Below, one piece after another: positions 43,464 through 53,589 of a stretch of DNA of 64,000 nt. The stretch comes from Micractinium sp. NFX-FRZ (lineage: Eukaryota; Chlorophyta; Trebouxiophyceae; Chlorellales; Chlorellaceae). The DNA lies in the NCBI GenBank assembly GCA_029339195.1, contig JAPTJF010000219.1, positions 34,136 to 98,135 of the forward strand. Reading direction: 5' to 3'. Numbering within the stretch: the stretch's first letter is position 1; each line of letters opens with the position of its first letter. The notes below the pieces were generated by a model. It did no database searches, was not told where the DNA came from, and worked only from the letters and a program-made list of their open reading frames with translations. Made by a program: the position numbers and the translations under genes.

Positions 43464-46400
43464 ATGGCGGTGCCGCAGCCTTCGCAGCAGCAGCCACGCG
43501 ACATACCCTTCTCCACACATGTGCGTGTCGGCGTAGGCAGTGCCTGCTTGTTGCGCGCTGGCAGCCCGCCGCCGCCACTGCCGCCGCCGCCGCTGCCTGC
43601 GGTGCTTTGCCCCGTCAACAACCCTCAAGCCACCCCGTTGGCGCGCTTGGCTTTGCCAGAACCTTTGCCACCTGCTGTGCAACCCACTGACCTGCCACCG
43701 CCGGTCCTCGGAGGGCTGCCGCCGCCCCTCTCCCATCCCGTCGTGGCAGGCCCGCACCCTACCGCTCCCTGACCTGCTCTCTCCTGCCTCCCTCCCTGTA
43801 CCACGCTACGTCTGCCTACACGCCTCGCTTCGTCGCAAGGCCCCGTGTTTCTGTACCGCCCTCCCTGCCTGCATGCCACACAAGTGCTGGTTGCTCTCCC
43901 TCCCTCGACCCCACCCCGCCGCCCCCCTGTGCCTGCACCACCCGCCCGCAGGCCCGCGGCGTCCCGCTGTTTGACAAGGGCCGCTTCTTCGACGTGCCCC
44001 GCCACGCTGCGCGCGCCCTGCTGGACCTGCGGGACATCTCCTCCTCCTTCCTCTGGTTCCTCAACTGCCAGACCTGGCTCACGCTGTGGTCATTCCTCAT
44101 CACCCTCATCTCAGGTGAGGCGGCCAGGGTGGTATATGTGTGGGTGTGGTTGAGTGGGGGACAGTCGGTGCAAAGGGCTAGGGCTAGCCTTCCTCATCGC
44201 CCTGATCTCGGGTGAGGGCGGCCAAGGGTGGGCTGCCTGGCGTGGGTGGGTGGGTGGGTGGGAGAGGACAGCTGTTGAACTGCCAAACCTGGCCACCCTT
44301 CCTCGCCGCATCTTAAACACGTCCCGCTTGCAAGCCCACCTTGCGCATTGCAACAGCTGCCAGGGGAGTCAGGTGCCCTGGGCCTGGTGCTCCTGTGCCA
44401 CTTGTGTGCTCATGTGAGCCGAGTATGCTCAGGTCACCCTTCCCCTGTTGAATCCTCCTGCAGTCACTTACTTCACTTTACTCGAGGCAACCCAGCAAGC
44501 CCCGGGCTGACACCCCCCTCACTCTCGCCTCTTCACCTCTTCCACCTTTCGCCTGCAGTCACCTTTTTCACTTACTACAAGCAATACGGCCGGGCGCTGG
44601 CCGCCCCGCTGGACTGGGTGCTGCTCTGCTCCGTGGCCGTGCTGCCCGCCGTCGGCTTCCTGCTCATCGCCTACCTGCGGCGGGAGCGTGCCCTGGCAGA
44701 GCTGGCCAGAGGTGGGAGGGGAGGGGCGACAGCTAGGCGGGGGTGGGGCGAGAAGGGGAGGGGTGACAGCTATCGGTGGCGCTGGGGGAGGCTGACATTT
44801 TGAGGGGTTTAGGGCTACTACAGGGAGGCTGACGAGTGCAAAGTGGGGGGGCCCGCGATGAGGAAATCAGCAGCGTCACACTTCCGTTTAGGCACACCAG
44901 GAGTACTCTGTAGCCTGCAAGGGGTTTCGGGGCCAGGATGGATCCGCCTGCTCCCACCCCACCTGCCCCTGTCTCACCTCCTGTTAGCATAGCCTCCCCC
45001 TGCCCTGCCCTCCCCGCCCCCTCCCCTCCCCCTACAGCCAAGGTGCTGATGGGTGCGCCTGTTCCCAGCCCACCTGCCCCTGCCTCACCTTGCGTTTGTA
45101 TTCGCCTCCCTGCCCCCTCCCCTCCCCCTGCAGCCAAGGTGCTGATGGTTCGCTTGTTCAGCGCCCACAGGGACTGGGTGCCCGAGGCGCAGCGGCCGGA
45201 AGGGCACCTGGAGGCGGTGCAGGTGCGCCATCCGGGTGGGGCAAGCTCGGTTGGGGCAAGGCTGGGGCATCAGGAGGCAGTGCGGGGGCAGCGGGCAGGC
45301 GGGTGGCGGAAAGAAGTATAAGATGGATACGTGAACTGCGACTGCCATGTGCGCCTGCTGTTGCCCCGTGCACCAACCCTCCCCACTCATACTCATGGCC
45401 GTGAGCGGTGCAGGAGTGCCTGGCGGTGAGCTGCGAGGCGATGCGCGCCTACTTCTGCCCCATGCGCTTCTACTCCCGATACTATCCATATATGGGCAGC
45501 CGGGCAGCCATGGTGCACATCGCGCTGGAGCGCACGCGGCAGGTGGGTGGGTGGTATGTGGGGTGGGTGGCTATGTAGGGGTCTTGTAGAGGGAGGGTTG
45601 CGTGAGGTTGTGGGTGGGTGGGCAGTCTGCAGGAGTATTTTCAACCGTGATGCTGAGTTGAAGTGATAGTGAAGTTGGGGTGAGAAGCACAAGGGAAGGT
45701 GGTGCTGCATTGCAGTCCCAGGGAGGGGGAGGAGCAGTGGGTGGGCAGGCTCATGGTGCTGGGGCGCACGCGGCACGGGGGTGTTGAGGACGCCTCTGAT
45801 TGCCCACCTGCATTTTCCCTTCCATCCACCCCTCGCAGATGCGGCGCATCAGTGCCAGCATGGACGGGCTGCAGGCAGCAACCACAGCGCTGCACAGCAC
45901 CAGCGTCAGCCCCGCACTGCTGGCGCAGGTGACTGCACGCCGCGCGCCTGCGCCCTGCCCGCTTCGCCACTGCTGCCGCACACGTCTCTGCGCCCGCTGC
46001 TCAGACCGCTGAGCCATTGCGCACGCCAAGGCAGATGTTCATACACACCTTACCTGCCTCCCAGCCTGCCCGCCTGCCGCGCCGTGGCCCTCCACCGTTC
46101 TTCATCTCGCGCCGGCTGTATGATCGCATGTTGCAGCTGCCTCTGGTACACCTGTGCCCAAATCCACGTCCTCCCCCTGCGCTGCCCCCTCACCTCTGTC
46201 CCGCTCCGCTACCCCCCACCCCCCACTCCACACACACCGCAGCTGCACGAGCACACGCTGCAGCTGCAGCTGAGCATTGAGCAGATGGCCAACATCAAGG
46301 AGTTCCGCACGCCGCAGGTGGGTTGCCTGCAGGCAATTAATGTCTTACTGCTACTCGACTACTGCATTGTTTCACTGCTAGTGAGTGTTGCCTCACTGCC

Positions 46401-47528
46401 AGTAGCTATTGTCCTCGCTGCCAGGTGAGGTCACACACAGCTGACTATTGTCCGCGGCTAGTGACCAATGCTTCGGCTGACTGTTGTCCCGCGGCTAGTG
46501 ACCAATGCTTTGGCTGACTATTGTCTCATGGCTAGTGACCAATGCCTCACTTCTAGCAATGATCATCTCACTGCTATGGACTGTTGTCTCGGTACCAGTG
46601 ACCTTTGCGTTGCTACTAGTGCACACTGCATGTGCGTCGCTCTCATCCACTGCCCCTCTTATCTCCCTTGTTCTCCTGAGTGCAGGGCGTGCGCTCTCTG
46701 ACCCGCTTCTACCTCTGCCTCTTCCTCCCAATCTTCTTCGGCCCCTACTGGGCCTGGGTGTCAGACAACACCAATTTCGGCTTCGCCTTCTTTTTCTCGA
46801 TACTGGTGAGCAGGTATTTTTCTCAATACTGGGGAGCACAGTACTGGTGAGCAGGAAGAGCAGGCGTTGGGTGGGACGATGGGGTGGTGAGGCGTGGGAG
46901 GAGGGGGTCAAAAGAGGCCCTCCCTAAGGTCTGCAGCCAATGGCATCCCTCCGTCTGGCCCGCTTCCCAACCCCATGCCTGCCGCGCCTGCTTGCCTACT
47001 CACAGATACAAATGGCGGTGACTGGCCTGGTCAACACAACCGTTGCGCTGGAAGGTGGGAGGGCACACGCAAGGTACTCTGTGCTCCACACCGCCTTGAT
47101 GCTCCGTCCTGCTCCGCACCGCTTGGGGTTGCACCACCCTGCAATTGGCAGAGAGCTGGCCTCAGCCGGCAAGCGACGGAGTGGGGAGCGCAGCGCTGCT
47201 TTGATCAAGGCCTGCACGTTGCTTAGCAGGATTCAGTCAATTCAAGAAATGTGTATCCTCCCTCTGTTGCTGTGCAGACCCCTTTGACAACAACGGCATG
47301 GATGGGGTGTTCCTGGATGAGGCGCTGTACGAGGTGGAGCAGCTGGTGGGGAGCTGGGAGGAAGCTGGGGAGGAAGCTGGGTATGGTACTGCCGAGGGGC
47401 ATGCGGCTGCGGCGGCGGGGCAGCACCAGGGGGCCACTGCGACGGCGGCGGTGGGGCTGGGGCACACCTCCCTGCCGCTCCCCAGCAAGCTTCCTCTGGC
47501 GCCGGCGCCCGTCACTGACACAGTGTGA
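43464..47528 (+). CDS. Multi-pass membrane protein of unrecognised family (DPFDNNGMD motif)
   Basis: Ten exons: 43464-43520, 43952-44114, 44559-44711, 45134-45222, 45414-45542, 45839-45928, 46243-46317, 46686-46805, 47006-47054 and 47278-47528. This gives 391 residues. The start exon is the least certain part; the other phases are consistent. Hydrophobic segments: WLTLWSFLITLI (about 60-73), WVLLCSVAVLPAVGFLLIAYL (about 92-112), FYLCLFLPIFFGPYWAW (about 260-276), and FGFAFFFSIL running into QMAVTGLVNTTVALE (about 283-308). These are followed by DPFDNNGMDGVFLDEALYEVEQL. Placing that acidic motif after the last helix recalls the post-helix acidic segment of bestrophin-type anion channels, but the rest does not convince me. 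I leave the function open. Five splice edges of this gene (exon ends 2, 5, 8; exon starts 3, 4) have intronic echoes. Confidence 0.7.
44189..44230 (+). repeat. Echo of membrane-protein exon 2 end plus donor
   Basis: TTCCTCATCGCCCTGATCTC then GGTGAGGGCGGCC, against 44091-44130 (TTCCTCATCACCCTCATCTC then AGGTGAGGCGGCC). The offset is 97 bases. Confidence 0.85.
44454..44485 (+). repeat. Echo of membrane-protein exon 3 start with acceptor
   Basis: CTGCAGTCACTTACTTCACTT against CTGCAGTCACCTTTTTCACTT at the real acceptor. The offset is 95 bases. Confidence 0.85.
45031..45060 (+). repeat. Echo of membrane-protein exon 4 start with acceptor
   Basis: CTACAGCCAAGGTGCTGATGG against CTGCAGCCAAGGTGCTGATGG at 45128. 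The 96-base offset is in frame and open, giving a 32-residue Pro-rich insertion if used. Confidence 0.9.
45745..45776 (+). repeat. Echo of membrane-protein exon 5 end
   Basis: CATGGTGCTGGGGCGCACGC matches the end of exon 5 with a deletion. The donor GT is not kept. Confidence 0.65.
46436..46550 (+). repeat. 36-base minisatellite, three copies
   Basis: Unit CTGACTATTGTCC then GCGGCTAGTGACCAATGCTT, in the intron between exons 7 and 8 of the membrane-protein gene. Confidence 0.85.
46815..46853 (+). repeat. Echo of membrane-protein exon 8 end plus donor
   Basis: TTTTTCTCAATACTGGGGAG, then GTACTGGTGAGCAGG, copy the exon 8 end (TTTTTCTCGATACTG then GTGAGCAGG) immediately downstream. Confidence 0.85.
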
Positions 47529-48379
47529 GCACTGGCGCAGGGGGTTTGTAGCACACCTGCTGCTTAGCACGCGTTTCTGTTGACCCACATCCCTGCACTC
47601 TTCGACCGACCGACCGACAGGCACCTTGTGTCGCTGACTTCCTCCTATTGTTGACCCGCCCTCACCCAAGCCTGTAACAAGCGATGCCTCTCTTGTATGC
47701 GGTGCGGAACTGCGGAACACGCCTTCCTGCTCTGCACGGTTTCTCCGTCATGGAAGCCCACGTACCTCTCTGGCTCTGCCCCCTCTTAAAGCTGTGGCTG
47801 GACAGCCTTTGACAAGACTGTGGCTGGACCCGCTCACTGCTGCCCCTTGCGACAGCGGCAGTGCGCCAGATAGCAGTGCGCCAGCAATGCCCTGCGCCGC
47901 AAAGCCGGCACCCTGTTGGTGCTGCTGCCCAGCAGCCGCCGGGGGCTGCAGGCCGGGGCTTGGGGGGGTGTCACACACAAGGGAGGCAGCGAGCAAGCAG
48001 GGAACAACAGAGATGTGAGCAAACAACAACAGTCGTTGGGGAGGTCAGGTAGGTGAGGAGGAAGAGAGGAGGGGAGGGGGGAGTGCCCGGTAGCAGCAGT
48101 GTCACACCAGCGCTGGCACAGCAGTCAGGGAGGGGCAGAGCAGCAACAGTGGGAGACGCGAGGGCGGGGGGAGCTGGCTGGGTGAGCAGCACAGGATGGT
48201 AGGGGGTGTATCCAGGGGGGACAAGAGTTGAGGGGGGCGAGGAGAGGAGACGAGACAAAAGAGGAGCGGGGTGGGTAACCGTACAGGGGGGGCTGGCCCA
48301 GTGAGCGGGCCAGCAGTCAGACGAACAAAACACCTGCAGAGAGTGGGTCAGCGGTGGGCTGTTCGCCACGCGCGCTCCC
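47529..48379. other. Convergent intergenic region
   Basis: No gene recognised. A plus-strand TGTAA lies at 47673-47677. I found no clear minus-strand TGTAA for NOT2. Confidence 0.5.
47673..47677 (+). terminator. TGTAA poly(A) signal, candidate
   Basis: TGTAA, 145 bases past the membrane-protein stop codon. Confidence 0.5.
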
Positions 48380-51300
48380 TCACTTGGCGCCAGCACCCGC
48401 CGGTGCCGGCTGCCCAGGCTGCGGCGCGCCCGGCGGCGCGACCGCAGCAGCGGCGCCTCCCGCAGCGCCCGCTGCCGCGCGTGCAGTCAGGTTGGGCGGC
48501 CGCTCCAGGTGCTCAAAGTTGACCTGCGGCGGGCAGCCGCAATGTTAGGTGTCAGCATGCTAGGCACCTCAAAACGCTGCTGCATTGGCTGGTGCTGCCG
48601 CTCGCAACATCCCCCCAACGCACACACCCGGCACGCGTGTGCCTGCCCCCCACCCAACCCAAAATAACACCCGGCTGGATGCACCGACGCGCACTGCTGT
48701 GCCACGACGCGCATGTTATGCCATGCTGTGCCCCCTCTCCACCCAACCGTGCTGTGCGTGCTGTGCTGACCTGGAAGTTGTCCTTGCGCACCACCTCCCA
48801 GCTGCTGGGGTCAAACAGGAAGAAGGAGCCGCGCTCAAACCTGCGCAGAGAGGGGGGGAGGGAGGGAGGGAGGGCAGCAGGTGGAGCAGGGCAGGCTGCC
48901 GACCAGCAACCAATGCGGGCAGCCAGCGGGGGTGGGTCCGCAAACGGCGCTGGTGCCGCCCCTCTGCAGGATCGAGAGTCAGATCATGTCGAGTTCGCAG
49001 CGGCAGCAGCGGCGGTAGCGTCGGCAGCTGCGGCGCACCGGTCCGTCTTCTGCACCGGCTCCGTGTTGGGCGCCCGCGTGAGCCAGGCCTTGTACTCCTT
49101 GTGGTAGTACCACCCCCTGCAGTACAGCCACAGCCACACAGCGGTACCCACCACGTCAGCAACCACGTCAGCGTGGCTGCTGAAGCTGAAAATGGCTGCC
49201 GTGAGGGCATGTGTGAAGTGCCAAAGCTGCATGACAGCTGCAGAGCTGCTGGATGCTTGCACCAGCGTACCCAGCTGCCATTACACGCTCGCCAAGCAAT
49301 TCCCTACAGGCAGGTTGTGCAAGCCCTGGCGAGCGCCGCCCCAAATGTAGCACTCCCCTCCGCACCGCCTCCCTGCAAGGCCTTCCAACTGCCGCACTGC
49401 TGCTGGCTTCGCCCCGCTGCCCGAGCCCACCTGGCCGCCAGCTCATCCGCTGCATACATCTGCGCCTCATCTCCAGGCATGCCATAAAAGATGTAGAAGA
49501 GCGTGTCGGGCTGCAGGGGCAGGAAAAGGCAGGCGGCACGGCAGCACGCCGCAAGTCAACAGGCTGCGGTGGGCGTATGGGGTGGGCATGCGTGCATTCA
49601 CTGGCACGCACAAGTGCGGGCAAGCCCACACGCCGCGGCTCTTCCATTGCACCCGCCTGCGTCTGCGCCAGCTCGCCCCCTCTCCAGCCTTCGCTTTGCT
49701 TCCCATGCCTACCTGCACCCTCCCCCCCGCCTTGCTGCATTTTCAACCTTCACCCTCCACATGCCACCCCTCCACCCCCACATGCCACCCACACACACCC
49801 ACACACCTGGAACTTGGAGAAGTAACCGGGCTGCAGGCGCGGCGGCGAGTGCAGGTAGCACTGCGGAATCTGCGGCAGGGGCAGGGCAGGATAAGGACAG
49901 CAGCGGCAGACACGAGTCGGTGCGCCGGTCTCCAGTCGTGGCCGTGCACATTGCCCGCATCCGGTGCTCTGCCCGGCGCTGCTGCCTCTGTCCCGCTCTC
50001 GCCTTGCCATCTGCTCAGTCTGGGACCCTGGCTTGCAGCAAGCGCAAGTGGACGCAGCCACTCCCAGAGCGCACCACATCCAAGCACACACCCAAACCCC
50101 AACACAGGCCTCCCTCATGCACCACGGCTGCCCCCCACCCACCCCACCCCCACCTTGAATTCCGGCTCCGGCTTGCCGGGCCCGTCTGCCCAGGGGCTGG
50201 CAAACGTCTTCCACAGGGCCTCGGGCGAGTTGAGGTTCAGTCCCAGGGTGGTGAGGTCCGTGCCCAGCGCCAGCGTGGTGAGGTCGGGGTCTGAAGCAGG
50301 GGGGGAGCCAGGCAGTGCAACAAGGGTAAGGACCAGGGTGGTGAAATCGGGGTCTGAAGCAGGGAACGGGGGCAGAATGATGAAGAGGGGGTCGAAGTTC
50401 AAAACCCGGGTGGTGAGGTCAGGGTCTGAAGCGGGGCAGAATGATTGAAGAGAAGGTCGCAATTTGGAGCCCAGGTGTTGAGGTCTCTGCTCAGTGACAG
50501 GGTGGTGAGGTCAGGGTCTGAATTGAGGTGTGGGAGTGCAGAGGCAGCGGGGGAAATTGAGGGCTGCCACGGTGGGGTGTGGCATCAGGGGTAGCAGGGC
50601 GACACGCAGCAGTGGCGGCAGCAGGCAGCGGCACACTGGCGCAGATAGCTGGCTGCCCAGCCAGCCTCCCTCAAAGGGCTGCGCCGTCGCGCAGATGGTG
50701 TGTGTGTGCGCTGGCCAGCTAACTAAGGAACAACTTGCAGGAGCAGGGTGTAGACTAAGTGCCAGCAGCACATCCGGATGCTGCCCCACGAAAGGTCCGC
50801 CACACTACAGGCGCGGGCTGAGGCACGTGCAGGTCAGAACCCGAGCCCCCCGCACACCACAGCTCAGCACAGCGCAGCATGTCACCCACCCGTCATGCGG
50901 ATCACGCTCAGCAGGCCCAGCAGGCCAAACCGATCCGGCTGCGGCCCAGCCACCCCGCCGCCCATCTTGCCGCCCGCAGCCGCGGCGGCCGCCGCTGCAG
51001 CGCCAGGCGCGGCCCCCTTGAGAGCCGCCTGCTGCTGCTGCGCCGCCATCTGGCGCTGCTGCTGGAGGCGCACCATGTTCATGTCCAGGCCGCCAAAACC
51101 GCCGCCAGGCTGGCCGCCGCCGCCGTCTGCCAGGCTGCCCAGCTGCTGCTGCAGCTGCTGCAGCTGCGCCGCGCCCTCCGACCCGTCATGCTGCTGCCGC
51201 GCCGCCGGCTGCGCCGCGCTGCCGGGCAGCGCTGGGAAGTCCTCCTCACCAAACGAAGGCCCCGCCACCTGCTGCTGCGCGCCGCCGGCACCCAAGCCGG

Positions 51301-52980
51301 CTGCGCCCACGCCCTTCTGCTGGCTGCCCAGCAGGGCAGCAAACGTCTCGTTGCTGCCCGCGTCGTTGCTGCGGTGCAGGCTGCCAGGGCCAGCAGCAGC
51401 AGAGAGGGAGGGGAAGTCGGAGGCATCAAATGCCGGGCCGTCCTGGCCGCCGCCGCCGCCGCCGGCGTGCTGCTGCTCCTGCCGCTGCTGCGCCTGCCCG
51501 CCGGACTTGTTCAGCATGGAGAGCAGATCGCCAGAGGGAGCGCCATAGCCGGAGCCCCCTGCGCCCAGGCCGCTCAAGCCTCCCAGCCGCCCGCCCAGGC
51601 CGCTCAGCCCCGGCACGCCCGCCTGCGCGCCGCCCGGCCGTCCCTGCATGCCACAAACAAGCGCGGCACGTCAAGCCAGCTCATCTGGCACCCGCGGGTG
51701 CTGTAGCCATCTCTGGGAGGGCCAGGCTGACAGTGCCGCAACCAACGGGAACAACAGCAGCTGCACTGCGTCAAAGCTGGGCTGGGCCTGGCACGCACTG
51801 CTGAGCAGAAGGGGCCCATGCCATGTGCATGCGCAATGCTGCACCTGCCACCAGGCGCTAACCAACCACCACGTCATCTTTCCCTAGACGAGAGCACCTC
51901 GCTGCCGCCTGCAGGCCCTATTGTCTCCCTGCAGCATGCTTCCCCGGCCATGGACTGCCTCTGGCCTCTGCACATCTGCCCTCTGGCCAGCACCACACTC
52001 GCACCTGCAGCGCCGCCAGGTTGGCGCCATAGCCGCCCAAGCCGCCGGCCGACAGGCCCGCCACGCCGCCCGCGCCCGCCGCACGGTTGGCCAGCCCCTG
52101 CTGCGTGAGCGCCGGGTTCAGGCCAGCCATGCCACCAGCACCCATGCCCGCCCGTGCGCCAGCCAAACCTGCGCCGTTGGATTGCACACGCCAGAGGAAG
52201 CAGGCAGGGGTGGGCGAGGGAGCAGGAAGATGGCAGCCAGCGCTGTCACCCAGAGATGCGTCATCCCAGCACTGAATTAAAAGGCACAAGTCAGTCGTTC
52301 CAACAACCTGCCCCCCAGCACCGTTGGGCACGCCAGCGCCTGCCAGCAGACCGCTCACCGTTCACGCCGGCGTATTGCTGCGCAGGCACGCCCACGCGCC
52401 CGCCCGGCGCCTGGCCCAGCCCAAGCTGCTGCAGGCTGGGCGCCAGCCCGCCGGCCGTGCCTAGCCGCTGTTGCGCGCCCATGGCCCCTGCCTGGCTGCC
52501 GGCCGCACCCTGCAGCCCGCCCAGGCCGGGCCTGCAGGCAGGCAGCGTGGGAGACGGGAAGCATACAGGGTTGCTGAAAACAAGCAACAGGCTGCGCCTG
52601 CATCTTCAACCTCGCAACTTCACGATGCCACAGGGCCAGCAGCATCGTGCAAAAGGGCGCCACAAGTCATCCGGTGCCGCGGCCCGAGGGCGGTACACAA
52701 GCCCGTGCCGGCACAGCGGCACAGCGCCGCTCCGCCCCTCCACCCAACGCACGCCCTGCTGCCTCCTGCCCGCCCCGCGCCCCTCTCTAGTGACGACCTA
52801 TCCACCATGTCCCTCTCACCTGCCGGCCTGCAGCGGGTTCTGCAGCCCAAAGCCGCCGGCCTGCAGCGACTGCAGCGCCTGCATATTGCCGCCAAGGCCG
52901 GGGAAGCCGCCCGCAGGCTGCCCCTGCCCCTGGAACTGCGCAAACCTGTTGTCCAGGCCTGCGTTTGTGTTTCCAAGCAT
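48380..52980 (-). CDS. NOT2: CCR4-NOT complex subunit 2 (NOT2/CNOT2)
   Basis: Ten exons: 52820-52980, 52359-52531, 52005-52168, 50890-51643, 50154-50290, 49807-49869, 49431-49510, 49039-49116, 48771-48840 and 48380-48523. This gives 607 residues. The N-terminal two thirds are Gly/Gln/Ala-rich and probably disordered, with the short CNOT2-type motifs DFPSLS and DFPALPG, then RFGLLGLLSVIRM before the conserved domain. The NOT-box domain (about 418-575) contains LALGTDLTTLGLNLNSPE, TFASPWADGP, LFYIFYGMPGD, YYHKEYKAWLTRAPN, FERGSFFLFDPSSWE and FEHLERPP. In other eukaryotes NOT2 pairs with NOT3/5 and docks on NOT1 in the mRNA deadenylation complex. The start ATG is the first in a long open frame; an upstream start cannot be excluded. 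Three echoes of the exon 5 acceptor lie upstream in its intron. Confidence 0.9.
50328..50530 (-). repeat. Array of three echoes of NOT2 exon 5 acceptor and start
   Basis: Copies of the acceptor plus DPDLTT codons, with acceptor positions at 50354, 50426 and 50518 (real one 50291). The first two are in frame (21 and 45 extra codons) and open to the real exon. Confidence 0.85.
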
Positions 52981-53589
52981 GCTACAACCCTGTACCGCCC
53001 CGTGTCCGCGCCCTGCGGTGGGCAAGTGTGAGGGAGGCTGGGGCACATCAGCAGGGGTTCTGGCAGGGGCAGCGCTCGCTGGGCTGCGCTCTCCGCGTGC
53101 CATAGAGCCAGAGGTGGTGTCCCGGGGCGCTGCGCGCTTCGCAAACCGGCCCACTGCACCACAAACAGCTCGGCGAGAGCTGATCGAGAGTTTGGCGAGC
53201 CAGACGCCTCGGCCGTTGCACCTAGGGGCAACCACACACCTCATGCGCCTCCCGAGAGCTGTCAGCCTCCAGCCAGTGAGCGTTCGCTTCTGCTGTCGTC
53301 GAGCGGGCTTTGCCGGGAGGGAGGGGCGTGTTGCAAGACGCAGCGATGCACCTGCTGAGCACGATGGGGCGGGTAGGGGAGATGAAGGCCTTCTGCCAGC
53401 CACCGCCACATCATCACCAATTTTTGCGAGGGAAAGCTTCGCCATTACGACTGCACATTGTGCCTTTGCCTCTGATCGGCTGCAGTGCTCGCCACCGCCC
53501 GGGAGCGCTCTACAGCTTTCAAGCCCGGCTGAGCACTGCATCCTCACCGCTGGCCGTCCCAAACCCCCAGGGCGCTTCAGGCTATCACC
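52981..53589. other. Divergent intergenic region (NOT2 / eIF3j promoters)
   Basis: 609 bases between divergent starts of two housekeeping genes. No gene is seen, so a shared bidirectional promoter is plausible. Confidence 0.55.

Noticed and set aside
43090..43757. Long minus-strand open frames antisense to the start of the membrane-protein gene
   Set aside because: Shadow frames in GC-rich sequence with no recognisable domain.
43464..47528. Assigning the membrane protein as a bestrophin
   Set aside because: Only the acidic motif after the last helix is suggestive; the N-terminal helices lack the usual bestrophin signature, so I left it unnamed.
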